Assembly: GCF_016031635.1 (NCBI RefSeq)
Contig: NZ_JACEGD010000053.1
Location: forward strand, 1-37,075
From: Bradyrhizobium diversitatis
GTDB taxonomy: Bacteria; Pseudomonadota; Alphaproteobacteria; Rhizobiales; Xanthobacteraceae
DNA: 37,075 bases
Reading direction: 5' to 3'
Shown piece by piece: positions 1-6,687 of the stretch (the first letter of the stretch is position 1; the number at the start of each line of letters is the position of its first letter). Position numbers and translations under genes: made by a program. The notes under the pieces were generated by a model that was not told where the DNA came from, did not search any database, and saw only the letters and a program-made list of their open reading frames with translations.

Positions 1-127
1 CGTCGATCCAGTCCCAATCGACCTTGCCGGCAAGCTGAACCAGCTCGTGCTTCATATTGATGATCTGGTCCAGCCTGGCCCGGAACAGATCGCCCGATTC
101 CGTCGTCCTGTGCTTCTTCGGTCGCAT
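1..127 (-). CDS. Transposase, IS5 family, N-terminal 42 residues (partial)
   Basis: The frame begins at an ATG at 127 with a strong GGAGG ribosome site about 7 bases upstream, and stays open to base 1. The visible residues start MRPKKHRTTESGDLFRARLD and continue with a helix ending WDWID. From memory this matches the N-terminus of IS5-group transposases common in rhizobia, in which a short basic head precedes the DUF772-type domain. The DDE catalytic core lies outside the window, so whether the gene is intact cannot be judged. The protein would catalyse cut-and-paste movement of its own element. Confidence 0.7.
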   Translation of the reverse strand, partial: MRPKKHRTTESGDLFRARLDQIINMKHELVQLAGKVDWDWID

Positions 128-265
128 CGCCACCTCCGATGCGACGACGGAATCATGACTGGCGATTCGACGGAATCCTGAAAATGAAATTGCAAGGTTC
201 CGATGCCCCAAGCATCAAAACCCTGCAATCGCAAAACAGCCCACAAAGACAAATGCGATTCTAGC
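1..265 (-). mobile_element. Left-truncated end of an IS5-type insertion sequence
   Basis: This stretch carries the 5' end of a transposase gene reading off the left edge, plus about 138 bases of non-coding DNA between its start and the truncated toxin gene at 266. The non-coding part should hold the terminal inverted repeat. The exact IS end cannot be fixed because the other end is outside the window. A CTAG at 261-264 is the kind of target some IS5-group elements duplicate, so the junction may lie there. That is inference. Confidence 0.5.
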
Positions 266-493
266 TCAATCGCTTAGCCGCTCTTCACGGACGACTCGAA
301 AGCGCAGGGACTGCACGGCGGCCTCGATCACCGGCCAATCCTGCTTCTGCTTCTTGCGCAACACATTGGTGAACTCGTTCAGCACCTGCGCACTGATGAC
401 GCCACCGCCGGCAATCATGGTCAGTGCCCGCTGACGGCGGATGTCGGTCGAATAGGCGTAGATCAGGATATTACTGTCGAAGAACGGCCTCAC
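266..493 (-). pseudogene. vapC: Truncated VapC-like PIN-domain toxin
   Basis: The 75-residue product begins with the PIN-domain signature FFDSNILIYAYS (first acidic residue D6) and keeps the second acidic site in VLNEFTNVL. PIN toxins are normally about 125-140 residues and need further Asp residues in the C-terminal half to hold the metal ions that cut RNA. Those are missing, because the frame stops just after EERLSD, within a few bases of the IS-like DNA at 1-265. The GTG start at 493 overlaps the antitoxin stop (GTGA), a normal VapBC coupling. I infer that IS insertion destroyed the toxin. A still-folding fragment cannot be excluded. Confidence 0.75.
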
Positions 494-720
494 CGCTCGT
501 TCGCCTCGTCGCGGTCGAACTTGTAGTCGTCAGGCAGGGGAAAGTGGAACTGCTCGGCTTGCCTGAGAAATTCCGCCCGCTTGTCGATCTTCTCCACTGC
601 GAGCCGATCCTTCGAGGCTTCGACCACGTTGAGTTCGTCGCCGGGCGAAAGGTTCAGGGCGTCGACGAGCGCCTTGGGCAGGCGAACCGCCAAGCTATTC
701 CCCCATTTGGAAACAAGCAT
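490..720 (-). CDS. vapB: VapB/MazE-type antitoxin, AbrB-fold
   Basis: From the ATG at 720 the product has 76 residues and opens with MLVSKWGNSLAVRLPKALVD, the classic SpoVT/AbrB swapped-hairpin DNA-binding domain of VapB and MazE antitoxins (residues 1-45). The acidic C-terminal tail (about 46-76, with PLPDDYKFDRDEANER) would normally wrap the PIN toxin. A start nine codons upstream at 747 is possible, but it sits inside the operator palindrome, and the ATG at 720 has a GAGG just upstream. The antitoxin is expected to bind the palindrome at 731-757 and repress its own operon. The gene appears intact although its toxin is truncated. Confidence 0.85.
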   Translation of the reverse strand: MLVSKWGNSLAVRLPKALVDALNLSPGDELNVVEASKDRLAVEKIDKRAEFLRQAEQFHFPLPDDYKFDRDEANER

Positions 721-730
721 GGGAGCCTCT

Positions 731-757
731 ATGATATACAGATCCATTGTATATCAT
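731..757 (-). promoter_or_regulatory. Operator palindrome of the VapBC operon
   Basis: ATGATATACA (731-740) and TGTATATCAT (748-757) form a perfect 10-bp inverted repeat with a 7-bp spacer, 11 bases upstream of the antitoxin start. AbrB-fold antitoxins autoregulate by binding such AT-rich palindromes over the promoter. Function is inferred from position and symmetry. Confidence 0.75.
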
Positions 758-934
758 AATTCAGATATCCTTTCCCTTCAAGAGGCGGGCTCATCTCGGG
801 CACGGCTTGGCAGGGCCGCATCGTGCCGCCGAGATGGTTGTGGGCGTGATCCTTGCTGCAGTCATGCAGGCGGAAATTATCGCGGCCGGGCACGCCGCCG
901 ACATAATAGTAGTAGGATAGCCAGTGGCGCCCAT

Positions 935-953
935 AAAATCGATTTTCGATTTT
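935..953. promoter_or_regulatory. Candidate GntR operator, palindrome plus half-site
   Basis: AAAATCGATTTT (935-946) is a perfect 12-bp palindrome, followed at once by a partial repeat CGATTTT (947-953). It lies about 40 bases upstream of the GntR regulator start, is AT-rich against a GC-rich background, and fits a dimeric winged-helix repressor. It could control the regulator itself. No second copy was seen before the transporter genes at 1768. Confidence 0.45.
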
Positions 954-991
954 CTGTTGACCGCTGGGTGGCGCCTTGCAATCATCCCGCG

Positions 992-1720
992 ATGGGTCCG
1001 CTTCAGTTCGACATGTCCGGAAACCCCGGCGATGGTCCGCGCAGCCTGACGTCGGCGCTGCATGAGCGGCTGCGAGCCGATATCCTGGCGGCGCGCCTGC
1101 TGCCGGCCCAGAAGCTGCACATCGCCGGCCTCGCCAAGCAGTTTTCGGTGAGCCTTGCCGCCGTCCGCGAGGCTCTGTCGCGTCTCGTCGCCGACGGGCT
1201 CGTGCAGGCGTCGGACCAGCGCGGCTTCCGCGTGAGCCCGGTGTCGCTGGCCGATCTCGCCGACGTGACACAGACCCGGATCGACATCGAGGGCCTCGCG
1301 CTGCGCCGTTCGATCGAGCGGGGCGATGACGCCTGGCTCGCGTCGGTGAAGTCGACCTGGGCGGACCTGAAAGGCGTCCCCTATCACTACCCCGATGATC
1401 CGACCGTGCACTACGAGGAATGGGTGATCCGTCACCGCATTTTCCACCGTGCGCTCGTCAACGCCTGCGGCTCGCCATGGCTGCTCGGCTTCCGCGACGT
1501 GCTGCACGAGCAGAGTGAGAGATATCGCCGTCTCTCGATCCGACGCGAGCTCGGTGGCAAGCCGCGCGACGTCGAGGGCGAACACGAGGCGATCGTCGCT
1601 GCCGTGCTGAAGCGCGATGCGGATGCGGCAGTTCGCGCCTTGTCAAAGCATTTCGGCATCACCAAGGAGTTCGTCGAGCTCGCCGCCTCGCGCATTGCGG
1701 AGGTGAGCCGCACGACCTGA
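992..1720 (+). CDS. GntR-family transcriptional regulator, FCD subfamily
   Basis: The 242-residue product has an N-terminal winged helix (about 15-80), including the recognition-helix region SLAAVREALSRLVADGLV. An all-helical FCD effector domain (about 90-235) follows. The FCD domain carries the His residues that often bind a metal (HRIFHRAL, EGEHEAI, SKHF). FCD regulators usually sense a small organic acid and repress the neighbouring catabolic operon. The transporter and enzyme genes begin 47 bases downstream on the same strand. The frame is open far upstream, but recognisable sequence begins around 992. The ATG at 1013 is an alternative, and neither has a strong ribosome site. Confidence 0.85.
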   Translation: MGPLQFDMSGNPGDGPRSLTSALHERLRADILAARLLPAQKLHIAGLAKQFSVSLAAVREALSRLVADGLVQASDQRGFRVSPVSLADLADVTQTRIDIEGLALRRSIERGDDAWLASVKSTWADLKGVPYHYPDDPTVHYEEWVIRHRIFHRALVNACGSPWLLGFRDVLHEQSERYRRLSIRRELGGKPRDVEGEHEAIVAAVLKRDADAAVRALSKHFGITKEFVELAASRIAEVSRTT

Positions 1721-1767
1721 CGATCCCTAGAAATTCGACACAAAAAAAGAGAGACCGGGAGGAAAGA

Positions 1768-2730
1768 ATGAAGATCAATTGCCGTCACGCGTTCATGACG
1801 CTCGTTGCCGCCGCAATTTTCGCCGGCCCCGCGAGCGCCGCCGACACCATTCGCGTCGGCCTGCCCACGAAAACATACTGGCCGACCACGATCGCCGAGA
1901 CCGCCGTGCGGCAAAAGTTGTTCGAGAAGGAAGGCATCAAGGCCGAGCTGACCATCTACCGCAGCGGTGCGGAGACGTTCGAAGGCATGGCTGCGGGCGC
2001 GGCCGACATCATCCTCGATCCGCCCTCGCTGGTCTCCGCCGGGCGCAAGAAGGGCGTGATGTCGCGCATCGTCGCCAACGCCGCAATGGGCAATTTCGGC
2101 TGGCAGTTGATGGTGCCGACCAAATCGACGCTCGAGGTCAAGGACCTCAACGGCAAGAAGGTGGCGATCACCGCGGCCGGCTCGGGCTCGGACCTGCTGG
2201 CGCTGTGGACCATCCAGGACAAGAAGATCGACTTCACGCGCGTCCCCGTCGGCGGCGGCGGACTGGTGCCGAACCTTTTGGCCGGCAATGTCGAAGCCGC
2301 CGTGGTCTATTCGCCGCTGAGCTTCCAGATCTCGAAGTCCGGCGAAGCCAAGTCCATCCTCGACTACGCGACCGCGGTTCCGCCGAACCTGACCGCGGGC
2401 TGGATCGTGCTCGACAAATTCGCCGAGGCCAAGCCTCAGCTGGTGCAGAAGGCGGTGAACGCGCTCTACGGCGCGGTCGCGTTCATGCGCGCCAATCGCG
2501 ACGTTACGGTCAAGCTGATCGCCGAGCTCTACGAGATGCCGCCGGAGATCGCCGGCCTCGAATACGACAACACGATCATGAAGCTGGAGACCAGCGGCGA
2601 CATGGGCGCGGCCAACGTGAGCGCCGCCGTGCAGCTCTCACTCGACCTCGCCAAGCTCGGCGGGCTCAAGGACATCGTGCCCGCCGAGGACGTGATCTCG
2701 ACCAAGTTCAAGCCCGTCCCGACCAAGTAG
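1768..2730 (+). CDS. ABC transporter substrate-binding protein, NitT/TauT type
   Basis: The 320-residue protein has a clear signal peptide ending near PASA|ADTIRVG (residues 1-24). The NMT1/THI5/SsuA-like two-lobed binding fold follows, with characteristic segments FEKEGIKAELTIYRSG, AAGAADIILDPPS and LNGKKVAITAAGSGSD. Such proteins capture small solutes such as sulfonates, nitrate or pyrimidine precursors in the periplasm. The ligand here is not predictable. A good GGGAGGAAAGA ribosome site precedes the ATG. It is the first gene of a tight transporter operon: permease 1 starts within 10 bases of its stop. Confidence 0.9.
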   Translation: MKINCRHAFMTLVAAAIFAGPASAADTIRVGLPTKTYWPTTIAETAVRQKLFEKEGIKAELTIYRSGAETFEGMAAGAADIILDPPSLVSAGRKKGVMSRIVANAAMGNFGWQLMVPTKSTLEVKDLNGKKVAITAAGSGSDLLALWTIQDKKIDFTRVPVGGGGLVPNLLAGNVEAAVVYSPLSFQISKSGEAKSILDYATAVPPNLTAGWIVLDKFAEAKPQLVQKAVNALYGAVAFMRANRDVTVKLIAELYEMPPEIAGLEYDNTIMKLETSGDMGAANVSAAVQLSLDLAKLGGLKDIVPAEDVISTKFKPVPTK

Positions 2731-2736
2731 TTGGCC

Positions 2737-3492
2737 ATGCAGAGCACGCTTGCCATCAACCTTGCGCGGATCGCGATCATCGTCGCGATCCTTGCGCTGT
2801 GGGAGGTGTTGTCGCGCACCGGCATCGTCAATCCGCGCCTGCTGCCGTCGGCGTCCGACACGTTCTTGACGCTCGGCGATCTCCTGCAACGCGCGGCCGT
2901 GCAGAAGGACCTGATGGTGACCGCGACCGAGGTGCTGGCCGCGTTCGCGCTGGCCGTCCCCTTTGGCGCGGTGATCGGCTTCCTGGTGGCGGAGAACCGC
3001 TACTTCGCCGATGTCGCCAAGCCGCTGCTGTTCTTCGCCTTCAGCATCCCGAAATCGATCTTCCTGCCGATGTTCATCCTGGTGTTCGGCGTCGGCTTTG
3101 CCCAGAAGGTCGGCTTCGGCTTCTTCTCCACCATCTTCATCGTGATCATGTCGACCACGACGGCGGTCGAGTCCGTCAAGATCGAGCATCTGACGGTGGC
3201 GCGCTCCTATGGCGCCACGCCGATGCAGACGGCGTTCCGCGTCTACCTGCCGAGCATGCTGCCGGTTCTGCTGGAGGCGCTCAGGATCTCCATGATCTTC
3301 AACCTGACCGGCGTGATCCTCGCCGAGATGTACGCCTCACGCGACGGCATCGGCCACCAGATCGCGACCTGGGGCGAGAATTTCCAGATGAAGCAGCTCC
3401 TCGCCGGCGTCGTGATGGTCGCCGCGATCGCCATGACGTTCAACGAACTTGTCAGATGGGTGGAAACGCGATGCAGCCATTGGCGAACGTGA
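2737..3492 (+). CDS. ABC transporter permease 1, SsuC/TauC family
   Basis: The protein of about 251 residues has six predicted membrane helices. The first is LARIAIIVAILALWEVL. The EAA-type cytoplasmic loop is visible as ARSYGATPMQTAFRVYLP (about 155-175), where the ATPase docks. A TTG at 2731 directly follows the previous stop, but the ATG at 2737 is the more usual start. The 3' end overlaps the ATPase gene by 22 bases. It would form the membrane channel together with permease 2 at 4285. The two are only distantly similar, so the channel may be a heterodimer. The family is clear, the substrate is not. Confidence 0.88.
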   Translation: MQSTLAINLARIAIIVAILALWEVLSRTGIVNPRLLPSASDTFLTLGDLLQRAAVQKDLMVTATEVLAAFALAVPFGAVIGFLVAENRYFADVAKPLLFFAFSIPKSIFLPMFILVFGVGFAQKVGFGFFSTIFIVIMSTTTAVESVKIEHLTVARSYGATPMQTAFRVYLPSMLPVLLEALRISMIFNLTGVILAEMYASRDGIGHQIATWGENFQMKQLLAGVVMVAAIAMTFNELVRWVETRCSHWRT

Positions 3493-4277
3493 CCCCGCTC
3501 AAGCCTGCCGCGCGCGCCGGCGCGATCGAGGTGAAGAATGTCGGCCAGGTGTTCAAGACCCGGTCGCAGGACGTCATCGCGCTGGAGGACGTCTCGCTCG
3601 AGATCAAACCCGGCCGCTTCGTCGTGCTGGTCGGCCCGAGCGGCTGCGGCAAGTCGACCCTTTTGATGATGATGGCGGGGCTGCGTCAGCAGACCGCGGG
3701 CACCATCACGATCAGCGGCGCGCCGATCCTGCAGCCCGACCCCGACAGGGTCGGCGTGGTGTTCCAAGAGGCGAGCCTGTTTCCGTGGCTGACGGCGGAG
3801 GACAATGTCGAGTTTCCGCTGGCGTTACGGGGTGTCCCCAAGGCTGAACGGCGCGCCAAGGCGCAGGATGCGCTCAAGCTGGTCGGGCTCGACGGCTTCG
3901 GCAGGCGCCATCCGCACGAGCTCTCGGGCGGCATGAAACAGCGCGTCTCGATCGCGCGCGGGCTGGTGCAGGATCCGCCGGTGCTGCTGATGGACGAGCC
4001 GTTCGCGGCGCTCGACGAGCAGACGCGCATGACCATGGGCGACGAGCTGCTGCGCATCTGGGCCGCCACCGGCAAGACCGTCGTGTTCGTCACGCACAGC
4101 CTGACCGAAGCGGTCTATCTCGCCGACGAGGTGATCGTCATGTCGGCGCGGCCCGGCCGCATCGTCGACCATCTCCAGGTCCAGCTGCCACGGCCGCGCA
4201 CCTACGAGATGCTGAGCGGCGATGCCTTCGGGAGCCTGCGCGACCGCATCTGGCGGCACATCCGCAAATCGGCGTGA
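3471..4277 (+). CDS. ABC transporter ATP-binding protein, SsuB/TauB type
   Basis: The 268-residue cytoplasmic ATPase shows Walker A (GPSGCGKSTL), a Q-loop (VVFQEASLFPW), the signature LSGGMKQRVSIARG, Walker B (VLLMDEPFAALD) and the switch His (FVTHSLTEA). All are intact. It powers import by the flanking permeases. The ATG at 3471 follows a GGTGGA. An in-frame ATG at 3456 would add five residues. It overlaps the end of permease 1 and is followed after 7 bases by permease 2, which indicates translation from one mRNA. Confidence 0.93.
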   Translation: MQPLANVTPLKPAARAGAIEVKNVGQVFKTRSQDVIALEDVSLEIKPGRFVVLVGPSGCGKSTLLMMMAGLRQQTAGTITISGAPILQPDPDRVGVVFQEASLFPWLTAEDNVEFPLALRGVPKAERRAKAQDALKLVGLDGFGRRHPHELSGGMKQRVSIARGLVQDPPVLLMDEPFAALDEQTRMTMGDELLRIWAATGKTVVFVTHSLTEAVYLADEVIVMSARPGRIVDHLQVQLPRPRTYEMLSGDAFGSLRDRIWRHIRKSA

Positions 4278-4284
4278 GGCGGAG

Positions 4285-5094
4285 ATGAGTGCCAGGATCA
4301 GTGCGAAGACGCTGCGACATCTGATCGTGATCGGCCTGATCGCGCTGTGGGAGCTGTTGCCGCGCGCCGGGCTCATCCCGGAACTGTTCCTGCCGTCGCT
4401 GTCGTCCACGTTGATGGCGGGATGGACCGACGCCGGCGAATACGGTCATGCGCTTGCCGTCACCCTCTACGAGGTCGTGGTCTCCATGGCGTTCGCCTGC
4501 GGAGGCGGCATCCTGCTCGGCGCCATCGTCGGCAGCCTGCCGCGCCCGCGCGTGCTGATCATGCCGATGGTGTCGAGCCTCTATGCGGTGCCGCTTGTGA
4601 TCCTCTATCCCGTCTTCACGGTGTGGCTTGGCATCGGCTCGGAGTCCAAGATCGCATTCGCCTCGATCTACGGCTTCCTGCCGACGATGTTGGCCACCTC
4701 CGCCGGCATCCAGACCATCGATCCGCAACTCTTGCTCGCCGCCCGCAGCATGGGCGCGACGCTGAGCCAGCGGCTGGTCCGCGTCATCATCCCGGCGGCA
4801 ATCCCGACGGTGCTGTCGGGTCTGCGCGTCGGTGGTGCGCTGGTCATCGTCGGCGTCGTGGTCTCGGAGATGCTGATCTCCTCGGCAGGCATCGGCTACC
4901 TGATCTCGCGCTACCGGACGATCCTCGACAGCCCGCACGTATTCGCGGGCGTGCTGCTCGTGCTGTTTCTTGCGATCGGCTTCAACGCCGTGATCCGGTG
5001 GATCGAGCGCAAGGCGGCGATCTGGCAGACCGGCACCCGCGCCGGTCAGGCCAACGACGACATCGCTTCCAGCGCGATGCAGCCGGCGACCTGA
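4285..5094 (+). CDS. ABC transporter permease 2, SsuC/TauC family
   Basis: The 269-residue membrane protein begins MSARISAKTLRHLIVIGLIA and has about six helices. Its EAA loop is AARSMGATLSQRLVRVIIPA (about residues 152-172). The ATG at 4285 has a GAGGCGGAG ribosome site. The same frame is open upstream inside the ATPase gene, but that part is not permease-like. Most NitT/TauT importers encode one permease used as a homodimer. Here a second, clearly different permease follows the ATPase, so a heterodimeric channel or two alternative channels are possible. Confidence 0.88.
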   Translation: MSARISAKTLRHLIVIGLIALWELLPRAGLIPELFLPSLSSTLMAGWTDAGEYGHALAVTLYEVVVSMAFACGGGILLGAIVGSLPRPRVLIMPMVSSLYAVPLVILYPVFTVWLGIGSESKIAFASIYGFLPTMLATSAGIQTIDPQLLLAARSMGATLSQRLVRVIIPAAIPTVLSGLRVGGALVIVGVVVSEMLISSAGIGYLISRYRTILDSPHVFAGVLLVLFLAIGFNAVIRWIERKAAIWQTGTRAGQANDDIASSAMQPAT

Positions 5095-5103
5095 GGTACG
5101 CGC

Positions 5104-5763
5104 GTGTACGACTTGACCCTGACATTCGACAACGGTCCCGACCCTGAGGTGACGCCGCGCGTGCTCGACATTCTCGGCGAGCGCGGGATCAAGACCACCT
5201 TCTTCGTCATCGGCGAGAAGCTTGCCGATCCCGAGCGGCGCAGCCTTGCAGAGCGCGCGCACCGCGAGGGGCACTGGGTCGGCAATCACACCTTTACGCA
5301 TAGCATTCCGCTCGGTGAGCGATCGGGGCGAGATACCGCAGAGAACGAGATCGGACGCACGCAGGACGCGATTGGCGATCTCGCACATCCGCAGCGCTGG
5401 TTCCGGCCGTTCGGCGGCGGCGGCAATCTCGACAAGCGGCTGCTGAAGCCCTCCGTCGTCGACTATCTCGCGCGCAAAAAACACAGCTGCGTGCTCTGGA
5501 ATTCCATTCCGCGCGACTGGGACGACCCCGACGGCTGGACCGAGCGCGCGCTCGACCAGTGCAACGGACAGCCCTGGACGCTGATGGTGCTGCACGATCT
5601 TCCAACCGGCGCGATGGCTCATCTGGAGCTGTTCCTCGACCGCGCCGGTGCCGCCGGCGCGCGCTTCCGCCAGGATTTCCCGCCGCAATGCGTTCCGATC
5701 CGCTGTGGCGAGATCGTCCTTCCGATCAACGACTATGTCTCCTGCATTGAAGAGAGTGTTTGA
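5104..5763 (+). CDS. Polysaccharide-deacetylase-family (NodB-fold) hydrolase
   Basis: The protein of about 219 residues lacks a signal peptide, so it is probably cytoplasmic. It shows NodB-homology motif 1 as TFDNGPD (residues 7-13), motif 2 as HTFTH (62-66) and a motif-3-like RWFRPFGG. Typical members carry TFDDGP, in which the second Asp binds the catalytic metal. Here it is Asn10. The family hydrolyses N-acetyl or other C-N amide bonds, including non-sugar substrates such as allantoin. Between an importer and two metabolic enzymes, a small-molecule amidase role is more likely than cell-wall work. The start is GTG at 5104, 9 bases after the permease stop. The FAH gene starts 3 bases after this one ends. 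Confidence 0.85.
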   Translation: MYDLTLTFDNGPDPEVTPRVLDILGERGIKTTFFVIGEKLADPERRSLAERAHREGHWVGNHTFTHSIPLGERSGRDTAENEIGRTQDAIGDLAHPQRWFRPFGGGGNLDKRLLKPSVVDYLARKKHSCVLWNSIPRDWDDPDGWTERALDQCNGQPWTLMVLHDLPTGAMAHLELFLDRAGAAGARFRQDFPPQCVPIRCGEIVLPINDYVSCIEESV

Positions 5764-5766
5764 CCG

Positions 5767-6636
5767 ATGAAAGTTGCAAGCTTCACGATATCAGGTACTG
5801 CGAGCTATGGCATCGTCACCGACAAAGGTGTCATCGATGCCGGCAAGCGCCTGAAGGCATATCCGACCTTGAAGGCGCTGCTCGCGAAGGGGTCGCTCGA
5901 CGAATTGAAGCAACTCGCCGGCGAGAAGCCCGACTACGCGTTGCAGGACGTCGCGCTGCTGCCGACCATTCCCGATCCCGACAAGATCTTCTGCATCGGC
6001 GTCAACTATGCCACCCATCTGGCGGAGAGCGGCCATCCGACGCCGGCGCATCCGATGATCTTCACCCGCTTCGCCAACAGCCAGGTCGGCCATGGCCAGC
6101 CGATGATCCGTCCGCTGGAATCGGAACGCTTCGACTATGAAGGTGAGATGGCCGTCATCATCGGCAAGGCCGGCCGCCGCATCTCGCGTGAAGCTGCGCT
6201 CAGCCATGTCGCCGGCTACGCTTGCTACAATGACGGCAGCATCCGCGACTGGCAGCGCCACACCTCGCAATTCGCGCCGGGCAAGAATTTTGCCGGCACC
6301 GGCGGCTTCGGGCCCTGGATGGTCACGACCGACGAGCTGACCGATATCGCAAAGCAGACGCTGATCACCCGGCTCAACGGCGTCGAAGTGCAGAAGGCTC
6401 CGATCTCCGATCTCGTCTTCGACGTGCCGGCCCTGCTCGCCTATTGCTCGACCTTCACGGAGCTCGTGCCGGGCGACGTGATCGTGACAGGCACGACCGG
6501 CGGCGTCGGCGCCTATCGCACGCCGCCGCTGTGGATGAAGGGCGGCGACGTCGTCGAGATCGAGATCTCCGGCATCGGCATCCTGAGCAATCCCGTCAAG
6601 GACGAAGGTTCAGTCGCGGCAACGCGCGCGGCCTGA
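5767..6636 (+). CDS. Fumarylacetoacetate hydrolase (FAH) family protein
   Basis: The 289-residue protein has an N-terminal cap (1-70) and the FAH beta-roll from about residue 74 (KIFCIGVNYATHLAE). Metal ligands are visible in FDYEGEMAVIIG (E125, E127) and YNDGSIRDWQ (D156). GKNFAGTGGFGPW and VTGTTGGVG complete the active-site region. The family cleaves or hydrates carbon chains of 2-oxo acids such as acylpyruvates, or decarboxylates oxaloacetate-like acids. The start follows the previous stop by 3 bases. In this operon it would process a 2-oxo-acid-like intermediate. The exact reaction is unknown. Confidence 0.92.
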   Translation: MKVASFTISGTASYGIVTDKGVIDAGKRLKAYPTLKALLAKGSLDELKQLAGEKPDYALQDVALLPTIPDPDKIFCIGVNYATHLAESGHPTPAHPMIFTRFANSQVGHGQPMIRPLESERFDYEGEMAVIIGKAGRRISREAALSHVAGYACYNDGSIRDWQRHTSQFAPGKNFAGTGGFGPWMVTTDELTDIAKQTLITRLNGVEVQKAPISDLVFDVPALLAYCSTFTELVPGDVIVTGTTGGVGAYRTPPLWMKGGDVVEIEISGIGILSNPVKDEGSVAATRAA

Positions 6637-6687
6637 AGAGCCGCGCTCAACAACGACATGCCACAACGACAAGAAGAAGGAGAGCCC

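Noticed and set aside
84..108. GGAAC-N17-CGTC resembling an EcfG promoter
   Set aside because: It lies inside the transposase coding region, deviates at the last base and leads to no gene.
1779..3470. Long plus-strand frame in front of the ATPase gene
   Set aside because: It overlaps the binding protein and permease 1 in another frame and is Arg/His-rich with no domain. Only the part from 3471 is real.
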